In this document: piece by piece, positions 1 through 6,038 of the stretch
How the letters are laid out: the number at the start of each line of letters is the position of its first letter
Numbering within the stretch: the first letter of the stretch is position 1
From: Bacteroidia bacterium
Lineage (GTDB): Bacteria > Bacteroidota > Bacteroidia > JABEUT01
Direction of reading: 5' to 3'
Assembly (NCBI GenBank): GCA_013044305.1
Contig: JABEUT010000071.1
Location: 1-6,345, forward strand
DNA: 6,345 bases
Translations under genes and position numbers: made by a program
The notes under the pieces: generated by a model
Told to the model about the DNA's origin: nothing
Database searches by the model: none
What the model saw: the letters and a program-made list of their open reading frames with translations, nothing else

Positions 1-18
1 CCAATATACCCAACCGGA

Positions 19-1239
19 ATGAAAACATCAAAGGAATTAATGCAGTCATTATCAATGGGAGCCATGTCTCCGCAGGAAGAAATGCTTGAAGTGGGCAGAA
101 AAAAGGGCTCCCTGAATATTGGACTGCCACGTGAAGTGTCATTTCAGGAGAACAGAATAGCTCTGGTGCCCGATGATGTGGCCCTGCTTGTTAATAACGG
201 ACACAAGATACTGATAGAGACAGGAGCCGGCAAAAACGCACATTTTGAAGATATTGATTATGGCGAGGCAGGGGCACAGGTGGTATATACCCCCGAAGAT
301 GTATATAAAGCCGACATCATTCTCAAAGTAGCACCGCCGCTCCCCCGCGAAACAGATATGATGAAGCCCGGGCAAACCCTAATATCGGCGTTGCAGCTTC
401 CGGTGCAGCCAAAGGACTTCTTAAAGCATTTAATGCAGAAGAAATTAAATGCAATAGCATACGACTGGATAAAAGATGAAGCAGGCATCTTTTCGGTAAT
501 ACGTTCGATGAGCGAGATAGTGGGCGGCACATCCATCTCCATTGCGGAGGAATATTTGAGCAATGTACACAACGGCCCCGGGCTTATCATGGGCGGCGTT
601 TCTGGTATCGCCCCTACCGAGGTGGTTATACTCGGAGCCGGTACCGTCGGCGAATTTGCCGCACGTGCCGCCCTCGGCAGGGGAGCCATAGTAAAAGTGT
701 TCGACAATTCAATATACAGGTTGCGTAGGCTTCAAAGCATGATCGGTGCGCGGGTATTTACATCCACCATACGCCCCCGTGTGCTGGCACAGCATTTAAA
801 AACAGCCGACGTGGCCATAGGAGCGCTGCGCGCAAGCGAAGGCAGATCGCCATGCGTGGTAACCGAGCAGATGGTGGGAGATATGAAAGCAGGGTCCGTT
901 ATTGTGGATGTAAGCATTGACCAGGGCGGCTGTTTCGAAACATCAAGAGTAACCAATCACATGGAGCCGGTGTTCCGCAAACACGGGGTTACGCATTATT
1001 GTGTATCCAATATAGCCTCACGCGTTTCAAGAACCGCATCCTATGCCTTGAGCAGTATTTTTGCCCCCGCACTCCTTAAAATTGGTGAAGAAGGAGGAGT
1101 GGATAAACTCATTAAAAAGGATTGGAAGATAAGAAACGGGGTATATATCTACAAAGGGATATTAACAAATAAATATCTGGGTGAAACCTTTAAAATTCCT
1201 TATAAAAGCCTCGAATTGCTCATTGCCAACATCCAATGA
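19..1239 (+). CDS. ald: Alanine dehydrogenase, Bacteroidota type (406 aa)
   Basis: This enzyme of the alanine dehydrogenase / transhydrogenase-alpha fold is expected to interconvert L-alanine and pyruvate plus ammonium with NAD(H) in the cytoplasm. The N-terminal substrate domain starts near residue 34 (IGLPREVSFQENRIALVP). The Rossmann NAD-binding motif is VVILGAGTVGEFAARAA (residues 202-218), and the family signature VDVSIDQGGCFE covers 296-307. Compared by eye with the Mycobacterium tuberculosis enzyme, R46, K103 and D301 match the substrate and catalytic Arg15, Lys75 and Asp270. Gln126 (SALQLP) sits where that enzyme has catalytic His96; the Bacteroidota homologues I recall also have Gln. 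About 33 residues precede the conserved domain, as in those homologues, which supports the ATG at 19. The frame stays open to the window edge, however, and no clear ribosome binding site is visible. The stop is TGA, followed by a 180-bp spacer. Family assignment is firm; the reaction is inferred. Confidence 0.93.
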   Translation: MKTSKELMQSLSMGAMSPQEEMLEVGRKKGSLNIGLPREVSFQENRIALVPDDVALLVNNGHKILIETGAGKNAHFEDIDYGEAGAQVVYTPEDVYKADIILKVAPPLPRETDMMKPGQTLISALQLPVQPKDFLKHLMQKKLNAIAYDWIKDEAGIFSVIRSMSEIVGGTSISIAEEYLSNVHNGPGLIMGGVSGIAPTEVVILGAGTVGEFAARAALGRGAIVKVFDNSIYRLRRLQSMIGARVFTSTIRPRVLAQHLKTADVAIGALRASEGRSPCVVTEQMVGDMKAGSVIVDVSIDQGGCFETSRVTNHMEPVFRKHGVTHYCVSNIASRVSRTASYALSSIFAPALLKIGEEGGVDKLIKKDWKIRNGVYIYKGILTNKYLGETFKIPYKSLELLIANIQ

Positions 1240-1325
1240 TTGTTAATAAAAAAATAAATGTTAATATCTCATGAAAGCCGCTATGCAAAAGGATTTCAAT
1301 GTATTTGTTAATAAAGATGTTAAAA
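1240..1325. repeat. Short TGTTAATA direct repeats in the ald-nrdJ spacer
   Basis: The octamer TGTTAATA occurs exactly at 1241-1248, 1259-1266 and 1306-1313, with a near copy (TGTTAAAA) at 1318-1325. The first and third copies extend to an identical 11-mer, TTGTTAATAAA, at 1240-1250 and 1305-1315. The cluster lies between the ald stop and the possible nrdJ promoter, so it could be a binding site for a regulator. The spacer is very AT-rich, so chance repetition is a serious alternative. Confidence 0.35.
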
Positions 1326-1359
1326 ACTAAGGAAGCACCCAACGTCCGGAAAAAAGCCA

Positions 1360-1373
1360 CAAATATATTTTTG
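1360..1373 (+). promoter_or_regulatory. Possible nrdJ promoter -7 box overlapping a palindrome
   Basis: TATTTTTG at 1366-1373 fits the Bacteroidota -7 consensus TAnnTTTG and would place a transcription start about 40 bp before the nrdJ ATG. No TTG is present at the expected -33 distance, so the match is only half of a promoter. It overlaps the perfect 10-bp palindrome AAATATATTT (1361-1370). Because of this symmetry, the opposite strand also reads TATATTTG (1367 down to 1360). No adenosylcobalamin riboswitch is recognisable in the spacer. Confidence 0.35.
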
Positions 1374-1419
1374 CAAGTACTTTAAAAAATATTACAACCC
1401 ATTATTAAATTTCAGTTCA

Positions 1420-3969
1420 ATGATAAAGGAAACCCTTGCAAAAAAAGTATTGTCTTATGAAGAGGTACGCGAGCTATCTATAAGATATTTCGGCGGCGAC
1501 GAACTTGCCGCATCCACCTGGATGAACAAATATGCCCTACGTGACCGCAACGGCAATCTGGAAGAGAAATCGCCGGATGATATGCACCGCCGCATGGCAC
1601 GCGAATTTGCCCGAAAGGAAAAGGAGTATCTCGAAAAATCGAGCATGAACGGCAATTTCGCCTTTCTTTCGGCATACGGGCAAAAACGTCAGCTGTTAAG
1701 CGAGGAGAGGATATACGAACTGTTCAAGGACTTTAAATACGTTATCCCGCAGGGGAGTGTAATGTTCGGGCTGGGCAACAAGTACGTTACCGCATCGCTG
1801 TCCAACTGCGTGGTGCTGCCCGAGATATTCGATTCCTATGGAGGAATAATGTACACGGACCAACAGCTGGCTCAGCTTTTTAAGCGTCGCTGTGGCGTGG
1901 GCATTGACATATCGTCGCTCCGGCCCTCCGGTATAGGAGTTAACAACGCCGCAGGAACCACCACAGGGGCAGTTTCATTCATGGAAAGATTTTCGAACAC
2001 CACACGCGAGGTTGCACAGAACGGCAGGCGGGGCGCACTCATGATCACCATAGATATTGCACACCCCGACGTGGAAAACTTTATAACCATAAAGCAAAAC
2101 CTATCCAAAGTTACCGGTGCAAACATCTCCATAAGGCTTTCAGACGAATTTATGCAGGCCGTAGTGGATGATAAGCAATATACCCACCGCTGGCCTATTG
2201 AATCGGACAACCCATCTGTTAAAAAAACAGTACAGGCAAGGGAACTGTGGAACACAATTATTACCTGCGCCCATAATACCGCAGAGCCCGGGCTTATTTT
2301 CTGGGATAGACAACACAAATACTCTACCTCATCCGTATATCCAGGATTCAAAAATGTGTCAACCAATCCATGCTCCGAAATAGCCATGCAAGGTGGCGAC
2401 AGCTGCAGGCTTATTGCAATGAACCTATATTCATTTGTTGACAAACCGTTTACCGAATCAGCCAAATTCAATTATCCCAAGTTCTTCGACGTTACGTATG
2501 AATCGCAACGCCTGATGGACGATCTGGTTGACCTGGAACTGGAGGCAATTGAAAAAATTTTGAGTAAGGTAGAAAGCGACAAGGAGCCCGATAAAATAAA
2601 ACAGGTGGAACTGGATACCTGGAAACTGCTTTACGATGCCGGGAAAAAGGGAAGGAGAACAGGACTCGGGTTTACAGCCCTCGGCGATACGCTTGCAGCC
2701 CTCGGCCTGAAATTTGATTCGCCGGAAGCCATGGTTGAAGTTGAAAAAATAATGAACGTTAAGTGTGAAGCCGAATTTACCAGCTCCATTGACTTGGCCG
2801 TAGAACGTGGCGCCTTTGAAGGGTTTGATGCAAAAATAGAAAACACCTCGGAGTTCGTGCAGATGCTGAAAACTGAACTGCCCGACGTATATGCACGGAT
2901 GATGAAACTCGGACGCCGCAACATATCCATCAGCACAGTGGCGCCGACAGGCTCATTAAGTATCCTTGCCGAAACATCGTCGGGGCTGGAACCCGTGTAC
3001 ATGCTCTCGTATAAGAGAAGAAGAAAAATAAACCCCAACGACAAAAACGCCAAAGTTGATTTTGTTGACAAAATGGGCGATGCATGGCAGGAATTTATAG
3101 TGTACCATCCTAAACTGAAAACCTGGATGGATGTTACCGGCAATACCGATGTTACAAAAAGTCCGTATCACGGCTCAACGGCTCCGGAGATAGACTGGAT
3201 AAAGCGTGTTGAATTACAATCGCTGGTGCAGAAATATACCACACACTCCATCAGCTCCACCATCAACCTGCCTCAAAATGTAGAGGTAGACAAGGTAGGC
3301 CAAATATATGTTGAAGCCTGGAAACAGGGCCTGAAAGGCATAACCGTATATCGCGACGGTTCCAGAAGCGGGGTACTTGTTGCCGCCGATGAGTCTGCCA
3401 AAAAAAGCCAGTTTTCGGAAACACACGCCCCAAAACGCCCACGCGAACTCGAAGCCGATGTAATACGCTTTAATAACGGCAGCGAAAAATGGATTGCCGT
3501 GGTCGGTTTGCTCAATAACCGCCCATACGAAGTGTTTACAGGTAAAGCCGAAGACGTATTCAACCTGCCGGTATGGGTGCAAAAAGGATGGGTGATAAAA
3601 AATAAAAGCGAAGACGGCAAAAAGTGGTACGATTTTCGTTTCAATGACAAAGACGGCTACAGCATTACCATTGGAGGCTTATCGCGCAGCTTTGATAAGG
3701 AGTTCTGGAACTATGCCAAACTTATATCAGGAGTGCTGCGCCACGGCATGCCCCTGCCAAGCGTGGTGGATCTGATAGCCAACCTTAACCTCTACGACGA
3801 TTCCATTAACACATGGAAAGCCGGCGTGGAAAGAGCCCTGAAAAAATATATACCCAACGGCACCAAGGCAAGAGACAGAAGATGCCCAAGCTGCGGCGAC
3901 GACGAAGGACTCATTTACGAAGAAGGCTGCCTGAAATGCAAAAATTGCGGGCATACCAAGTGCGGGTAA
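1420..3969 (+). CDS. nrdJ: Adenosylcobalamin-dependent class II ribonucleotide reductase (849 aa)
   Basis: This is a complete B12-dependent reductase that makes deoxyribonucleotides from ribonucleotides in the cytoplasm without oxygen or a separate radical subunit. The active-site set is intact and spaced as in Thermotoga maritima NrdJ. C130 (LSNCVVLP) and C329 (GGDSC) correspond to the redox pair C133/C333. N316, C318 and E320 (NPCSE) correspond to N320, the thiyl-radical C322 and E324. The stretch VAPTGSLSILAETSSGLEP (507-525) is the typical phosphate-binding region. GITVYRDGSRSGVL (640-653) ends the catalytic barrel, and a TSCPD-like region follows at about 675-790. The C-terminus is a zinc-ribbon-like tail with cysteines at 822, 825, 837, 840, 843 and 848. 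No N-terminal ATP-cone is visible. The ATG at 1420 has an AT-rich leader without a Shine-Dalgarno sequence, as is usual in Bacteroidota. The length is normal and no frameshift is seen. Confidence 0.97.
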   Translation: MIKETLAKKVLSYEEVRELSIRYFGGDELAASTWMNKYALRDRNGNLEEKSPDDMHRRMAREFARKEKEYLEKSSMNGNFAFLSAYGQKRQLLSEERIYELFKDFKYVIPQGSVMFGLGNKYVTASLSNCVVLPEIFDSYGGIMYTDQQLAQLFKRRCGVGIDISSLRPSGIGVNNAAGTTTGAVSFMERFSNTTREVAQNGRRGALMITIDIAHPDVENFITIKQNLSKVTGANISIRLSDEFMQAVVDDKQYTHRWPIESDNPSVKKTVQARELWNTIITCAHNTAEPGLIFWDRQHKYSTSSVYPGFKNVSTNPCSEIAMQGGDSCRLIAMNLYSFVDKPFTESAKFNYPKFFDVTYESQRLMDDLVDLELEAIEKILSKVESDKEPDKIKQVELDTWKLLYDAGKKGRRTGLGFTALGDTLAALGLKFDSPEAMVEVEKIMNVKCEAEFTSSIDLAVERGAFEGFDAKIENTSEFVQMLKTELPDVYARMMKLGRRNISISTVAPTGSLSILAETSSGLEPVYMLSYKRRRKINPNDKNAKVDFVDKMGDAWQEFIVYHPKLKTWMDVTGNTDVTKSPYHGSTAPEIDWIKRVELQSLVQKYTTHSISSTINLPQNVEVDKVGQIYVEAWKQGLKGITVYRDGSRSGVLVAADESAKKSQFSETHAPKRPRELEADVIRFNNGSEKWIAVVGLLNNRPYEVFTGKAEDVFNLPVWVQKGWVIKNKSEDGKKWYDFRFNDKDGYSITIGGLSRSFDKEFWNYAKLISGVLRHGMPLPSVVDLIANLNLYDDSINTWKAGVERALKKYIPNGTKARDRRCPSCGDDEGLIYEEGCLKCKNCGHTKCG

Positions 3970-4019
3970 GCAGCTAGTGGGGTATCAGTCATTGGCTCTC
4001 TCGGCTATCAGCTAAAAAG

Positions 4020-4048
4020 TTGTGATTTGCTTTCAAACCGTATCTTTG
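4020..4048 (+). promoter_or_regulatory. Bacteroidota-type promoter match inside the gene-poor gap
   Basis: TTG at 4020-4022 is followed after 18 bp by TATCTTTG at 4041-4048, a full match to the -33 TTG / -7 TAnnTTTG pattern at normal spacing. It is the only site in the noncoding parts of this window where I see both elements. Transcription would start near 4053-4056 and run right. The first ATG downstream opens only a 22-codon frame at 4199. Possible products are a small RNA, a leader for the tiny frame, a long leader for the HD gene, or nothing, if it is left over from a lost gene. Confidence 0.4.
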
Positions 4049-4079
4049 GCATATTAAACATACCCTAAAAGGCTGAACG

Positions 4080-4097
4080 AAATTAAAGAATTAATTT
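4080..4097. repeat. Short AT-rich inverted repeat
   Basis: The arms AAATTAA (4080-4086) and TTAATTT (4091-4097) are perfect reverse complements around the 4-base loop AGAA. GGCT at 4071-4074 and AGCC at 4114-4117 could close a weak outer stem. The element begins about 25 bp after the predicted start of the 4020-4048 promoter, so it could be the 5' part of a structured RNA. With only A-T pairs in the inner stem, chance is also plausible. Confidence 0.3.
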
Positions 4098-4158
4098 ACT
4101 CAAAGGCGTGATTAGCCGAACACAATCTACGCTCAACGAGACTGTAAGTTAAACTGGC

Positions 4159-4187
4159 TATTTAAAGTAAATTCGTAACTTTAAATA
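4159..4187. repeat. 10-bp perfect inverted repeat before the 22-codon frame
   Basis: TATTTAAAGT (4159-4168) and ACTTTAAATA (4178-4187) are perfect reverse complements around a 9-base centre. The right arm overlaps TAACTTTA (4176-4183), which is one base from the TAnnTTTG promoter box. The ATG of the tiny frame lies 11 bp after the repeat. This layout would suit an operator for a dimeric repressor. A terminator is less likely because the stem lacks G-C pairs and no T-run follows. Confidence 0.4.
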
Positions 4188-4198
4188 AACACAGCAAC

Positions 4199-4299
4199 AT
4201 GAAAACAAGAAATGAAGAGAACCGGCGATTGAAAAAGATAATATTCAAAAAACCGTCCAACTTCTAGGGGGTTCAGACACATTACAGTTAATGCTCTAA
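4199..4299 (+). pseudogene. Tiny reading frame, possibly a frameshifted small gene
   Basis: An ATG at 4199 opens 22 codons (MKTRNEENRRLKKIIF...) ending at TAG 4265-4267. One frame over, from about 4225, the sequence reads AIEKDNIQKTVQLLGGSDTL and continues to TAA at 4297-4299. That second stretch looks more protein-like than the end of the first frame. A single-base change near 4222-4227 would join them into a peptide of about 33 residues beginning MKTRNEENR and running into IEKDNIQK. I recognise no family. Its last bases overlap the stop region of the opposing secretion-domain remnant. Either frame could be chance. Confidence 0.2.
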
Positions 4300-4680
4300 A
4301 ATCAACTTGCGGTAATAAGTATTACGCGCTGTAGTTACTGTTATAATATATACTGCTGGCGAGTACTGCGAAATGTCTATCGGGAATTGTTGTTCACCTG
4401 AAAAAGTTTGCGAATACAACACCTTCCCTAACATATCGGATATACGTACAAAGGCAGTGCCTGCGGCATCTGTGGAAAGCAGGCACACTGAAAATATACC
4501 TCTTGTTGGATTAGGAAAAACTATAAGCGTATCACTTGCTGTATTACATTCTGTAACACTGCAATAATGCACTGTGCCATCGTAATCGGTTTGTGTAAGG
4601 CGGTAATAATTATCTCCTAAAAGTGGCTCTCCATCAATATACTCATAATATTTGGCTAAACGAAAATGACCTAAAAGCGA
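4288..4680 (-). pseudogene. Remnant of a type IX-secreted protein (C-terminal sorting domain only)
   Basis: The minus strand is open for 130 codons from after a TAA at 4681-4683 to a TAA at 4288-4290. Residues 18-37 (GEPLLGDNYYRLTQTDYDG) match the strand that usually comes just before a type IX sorting domain. Residues 53-130 form the domain itself: VFPNPTRGIF, then SDMLGKVLYS, then the YIITV strand, ending KLILEH. In intact proteins this C-terminal domain directs export through the Por machinery after a signal peptide and a large functional part. Here no signal peptide or body lies upstream, and the frame stops before the expected domain. A GTG at 4572 could start a 94-residue product, but that would begin inside the conserved region and lack an export signal. 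No promoter match was seen on this strand. It is best read as the tail of a truncated gene whose function cannot be told. Confidence 0.8.
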
Positions 4681-4740
4681 TTAACCCGCAATGAATTTCA
4701 AAATAAAAACAAAACAGTAAAAACAACAGCATATTATATC

Positions 4741-4776
4741 TGACTTACGAATGATGACTTACAACATACGACTTCA
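4741..4776. repeat. Three GACTT direct repeats at a 14-bp period before the HD gene
   Basis: TGACTTAC occurs at 4741-4748 and again at 4755-4762, followed by the related CGACTTCA at 4769-4776. The start-to-start distance is exactly 14 bp both times. They end 26 bp before the -7 box of the HD gene, where activator sites often lie. This could be a regulator binding array or simple local duplication; no known operator is recognised. Confidence 0.35.
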
Positions 4777-4802
4777 CTCGCCAGTAAATCGCGTGAAAGC
4801 CT

Positions 4803-4810
4803 TACCTTTG
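4803..4810 (+). promoter_or_regulatory. Perfect -7 box four bases before the HD gene start
   Basis: TACCTTTG fully matches TAnnTTTG and ends four bases before the ATG at 4815. If used, transcription would begin at or within a few bases of the start codon, giving a leaderless or nearly leaderless message. No TTG is found at the usual -33 distance, which lowers confidence. The start codon itself is well supported by the family, so a later start is unlikely. Confidence 0.35.
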
Positions 4811-4814
4811 AGCC

Positions 4815-6038
4815 ATGATAAAGAAGAAAATAGTAAATGACCCCATCTACGGATTTATAACTATCCCCGATGGCATACTCTTTCAGCTTATAGAGCATCC
4901 ATGGTTTCAGCGCATGCGCCGCATACAGCAGCTTGGCATCACTTATCTGGTATATCCGGGCGCCACACATACCCGTTTTCATCATACCCTGGGAGCCATG
5001 CACCTGATGGGTAAGGCCATAGAAATACTAAGGTCTAAAGATGTTGATATTACCAATGAAGAAGCCGAAAGCGCCAAAATAGCCATATTGCTCCACGACA
5101 TAGGCCACGGGCCATTTTCCCATACCCTTGAGCATAGCCTCGTGCACAACATCAGCCACGAAGACATATCCGCCATGCTTATGGAAGCGCTCAACATGGA
5201 ATTTAACGGCAAACTGGCTCTTGCCATCCGCATTTTCAACAATCAATACCATAAAAAGTTCCTGCACCAGCTCGTTTCCAGCCAGCTTGACGTGGACCGG
5301 CTCGATTATCTGACCCGCGACACGTTCTTTACCGGCGTATCGGAAGGGGTGGTAGGCTACGACCGTATCATAAGCATGCTTACCGTGTTCAAAGGTCAGC
5401 TGGCGGTGGAAGCTAAAGGCATTTACTCCATCGAAAAATTTATAATAGCCCGCAGGCTGATGTACTGGCAGGTATATCTGCATAAAACGGTGCTTTCCGC
5501 CATGGAGTTGCAGGTAAATATTATGAAAAGGGCTAAGGAATTGGCCTCGCGGGGAGCAGAGCTCTTTTCTACCCCGGCATTAAAGGTTTTTCTTTGCAAC
5601 AACTTCACCAAAACAGACTTTAAAAAGAATCAGGAACTACTAAAAACCTTTGCATTGCTCGACGACAGCGATATATTGTGTGCTATAAAAGTATGGATGG
5701 ATCACCCCGATTATATTTTATCAACGCTGTGCAAGTGGCTTATAAACCGGAAGCTGTACAAAATACAACTGCAAAATGAACCTATAAGCAAAAAGTTTAT
5801 CGGACAGATAAGGGCTAAAACCGCGAAAAAATTTAGGCTGACGGAACGCGAACTGGACTACTTCGCCTTTGAAGGTGATGTGATAAACGACATTTACAGC
5901 AGGCAGCAGCTTCGAATAAATATGCTTTACTCCGGTAAGCACCTTGTGGATATTACCAAAGCCTCCGACCACTTAAATGCTTCAGTGCTTGATAAAGTTA
6001 CAACCAAACACTTTTTCTGTTATCCGAAAAACCTTTAA
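4815..6038 (+). CDS. HD-domain phosphohydrolase, SAMHD1/dGTPase-like (COG1078 type, 407 aa)
   Basis: This cytoplasmic metal-dependent phosphohydrolase is of the class that includes SAMHD1 and the bacterial dNTPase EF1143. The metal ligands are present and spaced as in SAMHD1: H57 (RFHHTLG; H167), H94 and D95 (LLHDIGHGPFSH; H206/D207) and D161 (DVDRLDYLTRD; D311). H98, H103 and H115 match its other active-site histidines. The upstream block LVYPGATHTRFHH (45-57) is also typical. The catalytic HD region spans about 40-185. The C-terminal half is helical and basic, and I assign it no function. The ATG at 4815 fits homologues, which start a few residues before the NDPIYGFI motif. It lies 845 bp after nrdJ on the same strand and ends tail-to-tail with an ABC transporter gene. 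Hydrolysis of dNTPs is a family-based guess; the true substrate is not shown by the sequence. Confidence 0.9.
   Translation: MIKKKIVNDPIYGFITIPDGILFQLIEHPWFQRMRRIQQLGITYLVYPGATHTRFHHTLGAMHLMGKAIEILRSKDVDITNEEAESAKIAILLHDIGHGPFSHTLEHSLVHNISHEDISAMLMEALNMEFNGKLALAIRIFNNQYHKKFLHQLVSSQLDVDRLDYLTRDTFFTGVSEGVVGYDRIISMLTVFKGQLAVEAKGIYSIEKFIIARRLMYWQVYLHKTVLSAMELQVNIMKRAKELASRGAELFSTPALKVFLCNNFTKTDFKKNQELLKTFALLDDSDILCAIKVWMDHPDYILSTLCKWLINRKLYKIQLQNEPISKKFIGQIRAKTAKKFRLTERELDYFAFEGDVINDIYSRQQLRINMLYSGKHLVDITKASDHLNASVLDKVTTKHFFCYPKNL

Larger units (their letters stand above)
3970..4814. other. Gene-poor gap of about 845 bp with decayed sequence
   Basis: No intact gene of normal size can be supported here on either strand. 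The gap is more AT-rich than the flanking genes. It contains a promoter match, two inverted repeats, a tiny possibly frameshifted reading frame, the 3' end of a minus-strand type IX-secreted protein, and a set of direct repeats before the HD gene; each is listed separately. No clear GC-rich hairpin followed by a T-run was found just after nrdJ, so its terminator is not identified. No tRNA fold, transposase fragment or terminal inverted repeats of an insertion sequence were seen. The likeliest reading is a site where a surface or secreted protein gene was deleted and the rest is degrading. Confidence 0.6.

Noticed and set aside
1356..1376. NrdR box over the AAATATATTT palindrome
   Set aside because: The A/T core is similar but the flanking C and G positions of the NrdR consensus are not at the right spacing.
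1240..1419. Adenosylcobalamin riboswitch before the B12-dependent reductase
   Set aside because: Only 180 bp of very AT-rich sequence is present, with no recognisable B12 box or GC-rich stems; the lone GCCAC at 1356-1360 is not enough.
1872..2471. Long minus-strand open frame of 199 codons inside nrdJ
   Set aside because: It is a shadow of the strongly conserved nrdJ coding frame, with no domain of its own.
3983..4014. Repeated TATCAG and CAGCTA words after nrdJ as a terminator or attachment site
   Set aside because: They are direct, not inverted, only 6 bp long, and no T-run follows; no hairpin could be built.
4233..4261. Terminator for the minus-strand remnant (T-run opposite the A-run at 4247-4252)
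   Set aside because: The T-run is there on the minus strand but no stable hairpin precedes it.
4373..4567. Plus-strand 64-codon reading frame
   Set aside because: It lies wholly opposite the recognisable sorting domain and shows no protein-like features of its own.
4640..4732. Minus-strand frame from the ATG at 4732, beginning MLLFLLFCFYF, as a signal peptide for the secretion-domain remnant
   Set aside because: It is in a different frame from the remnant, soon stops, and the hydrophobic residues come from a T-rich run; chance is more likely.
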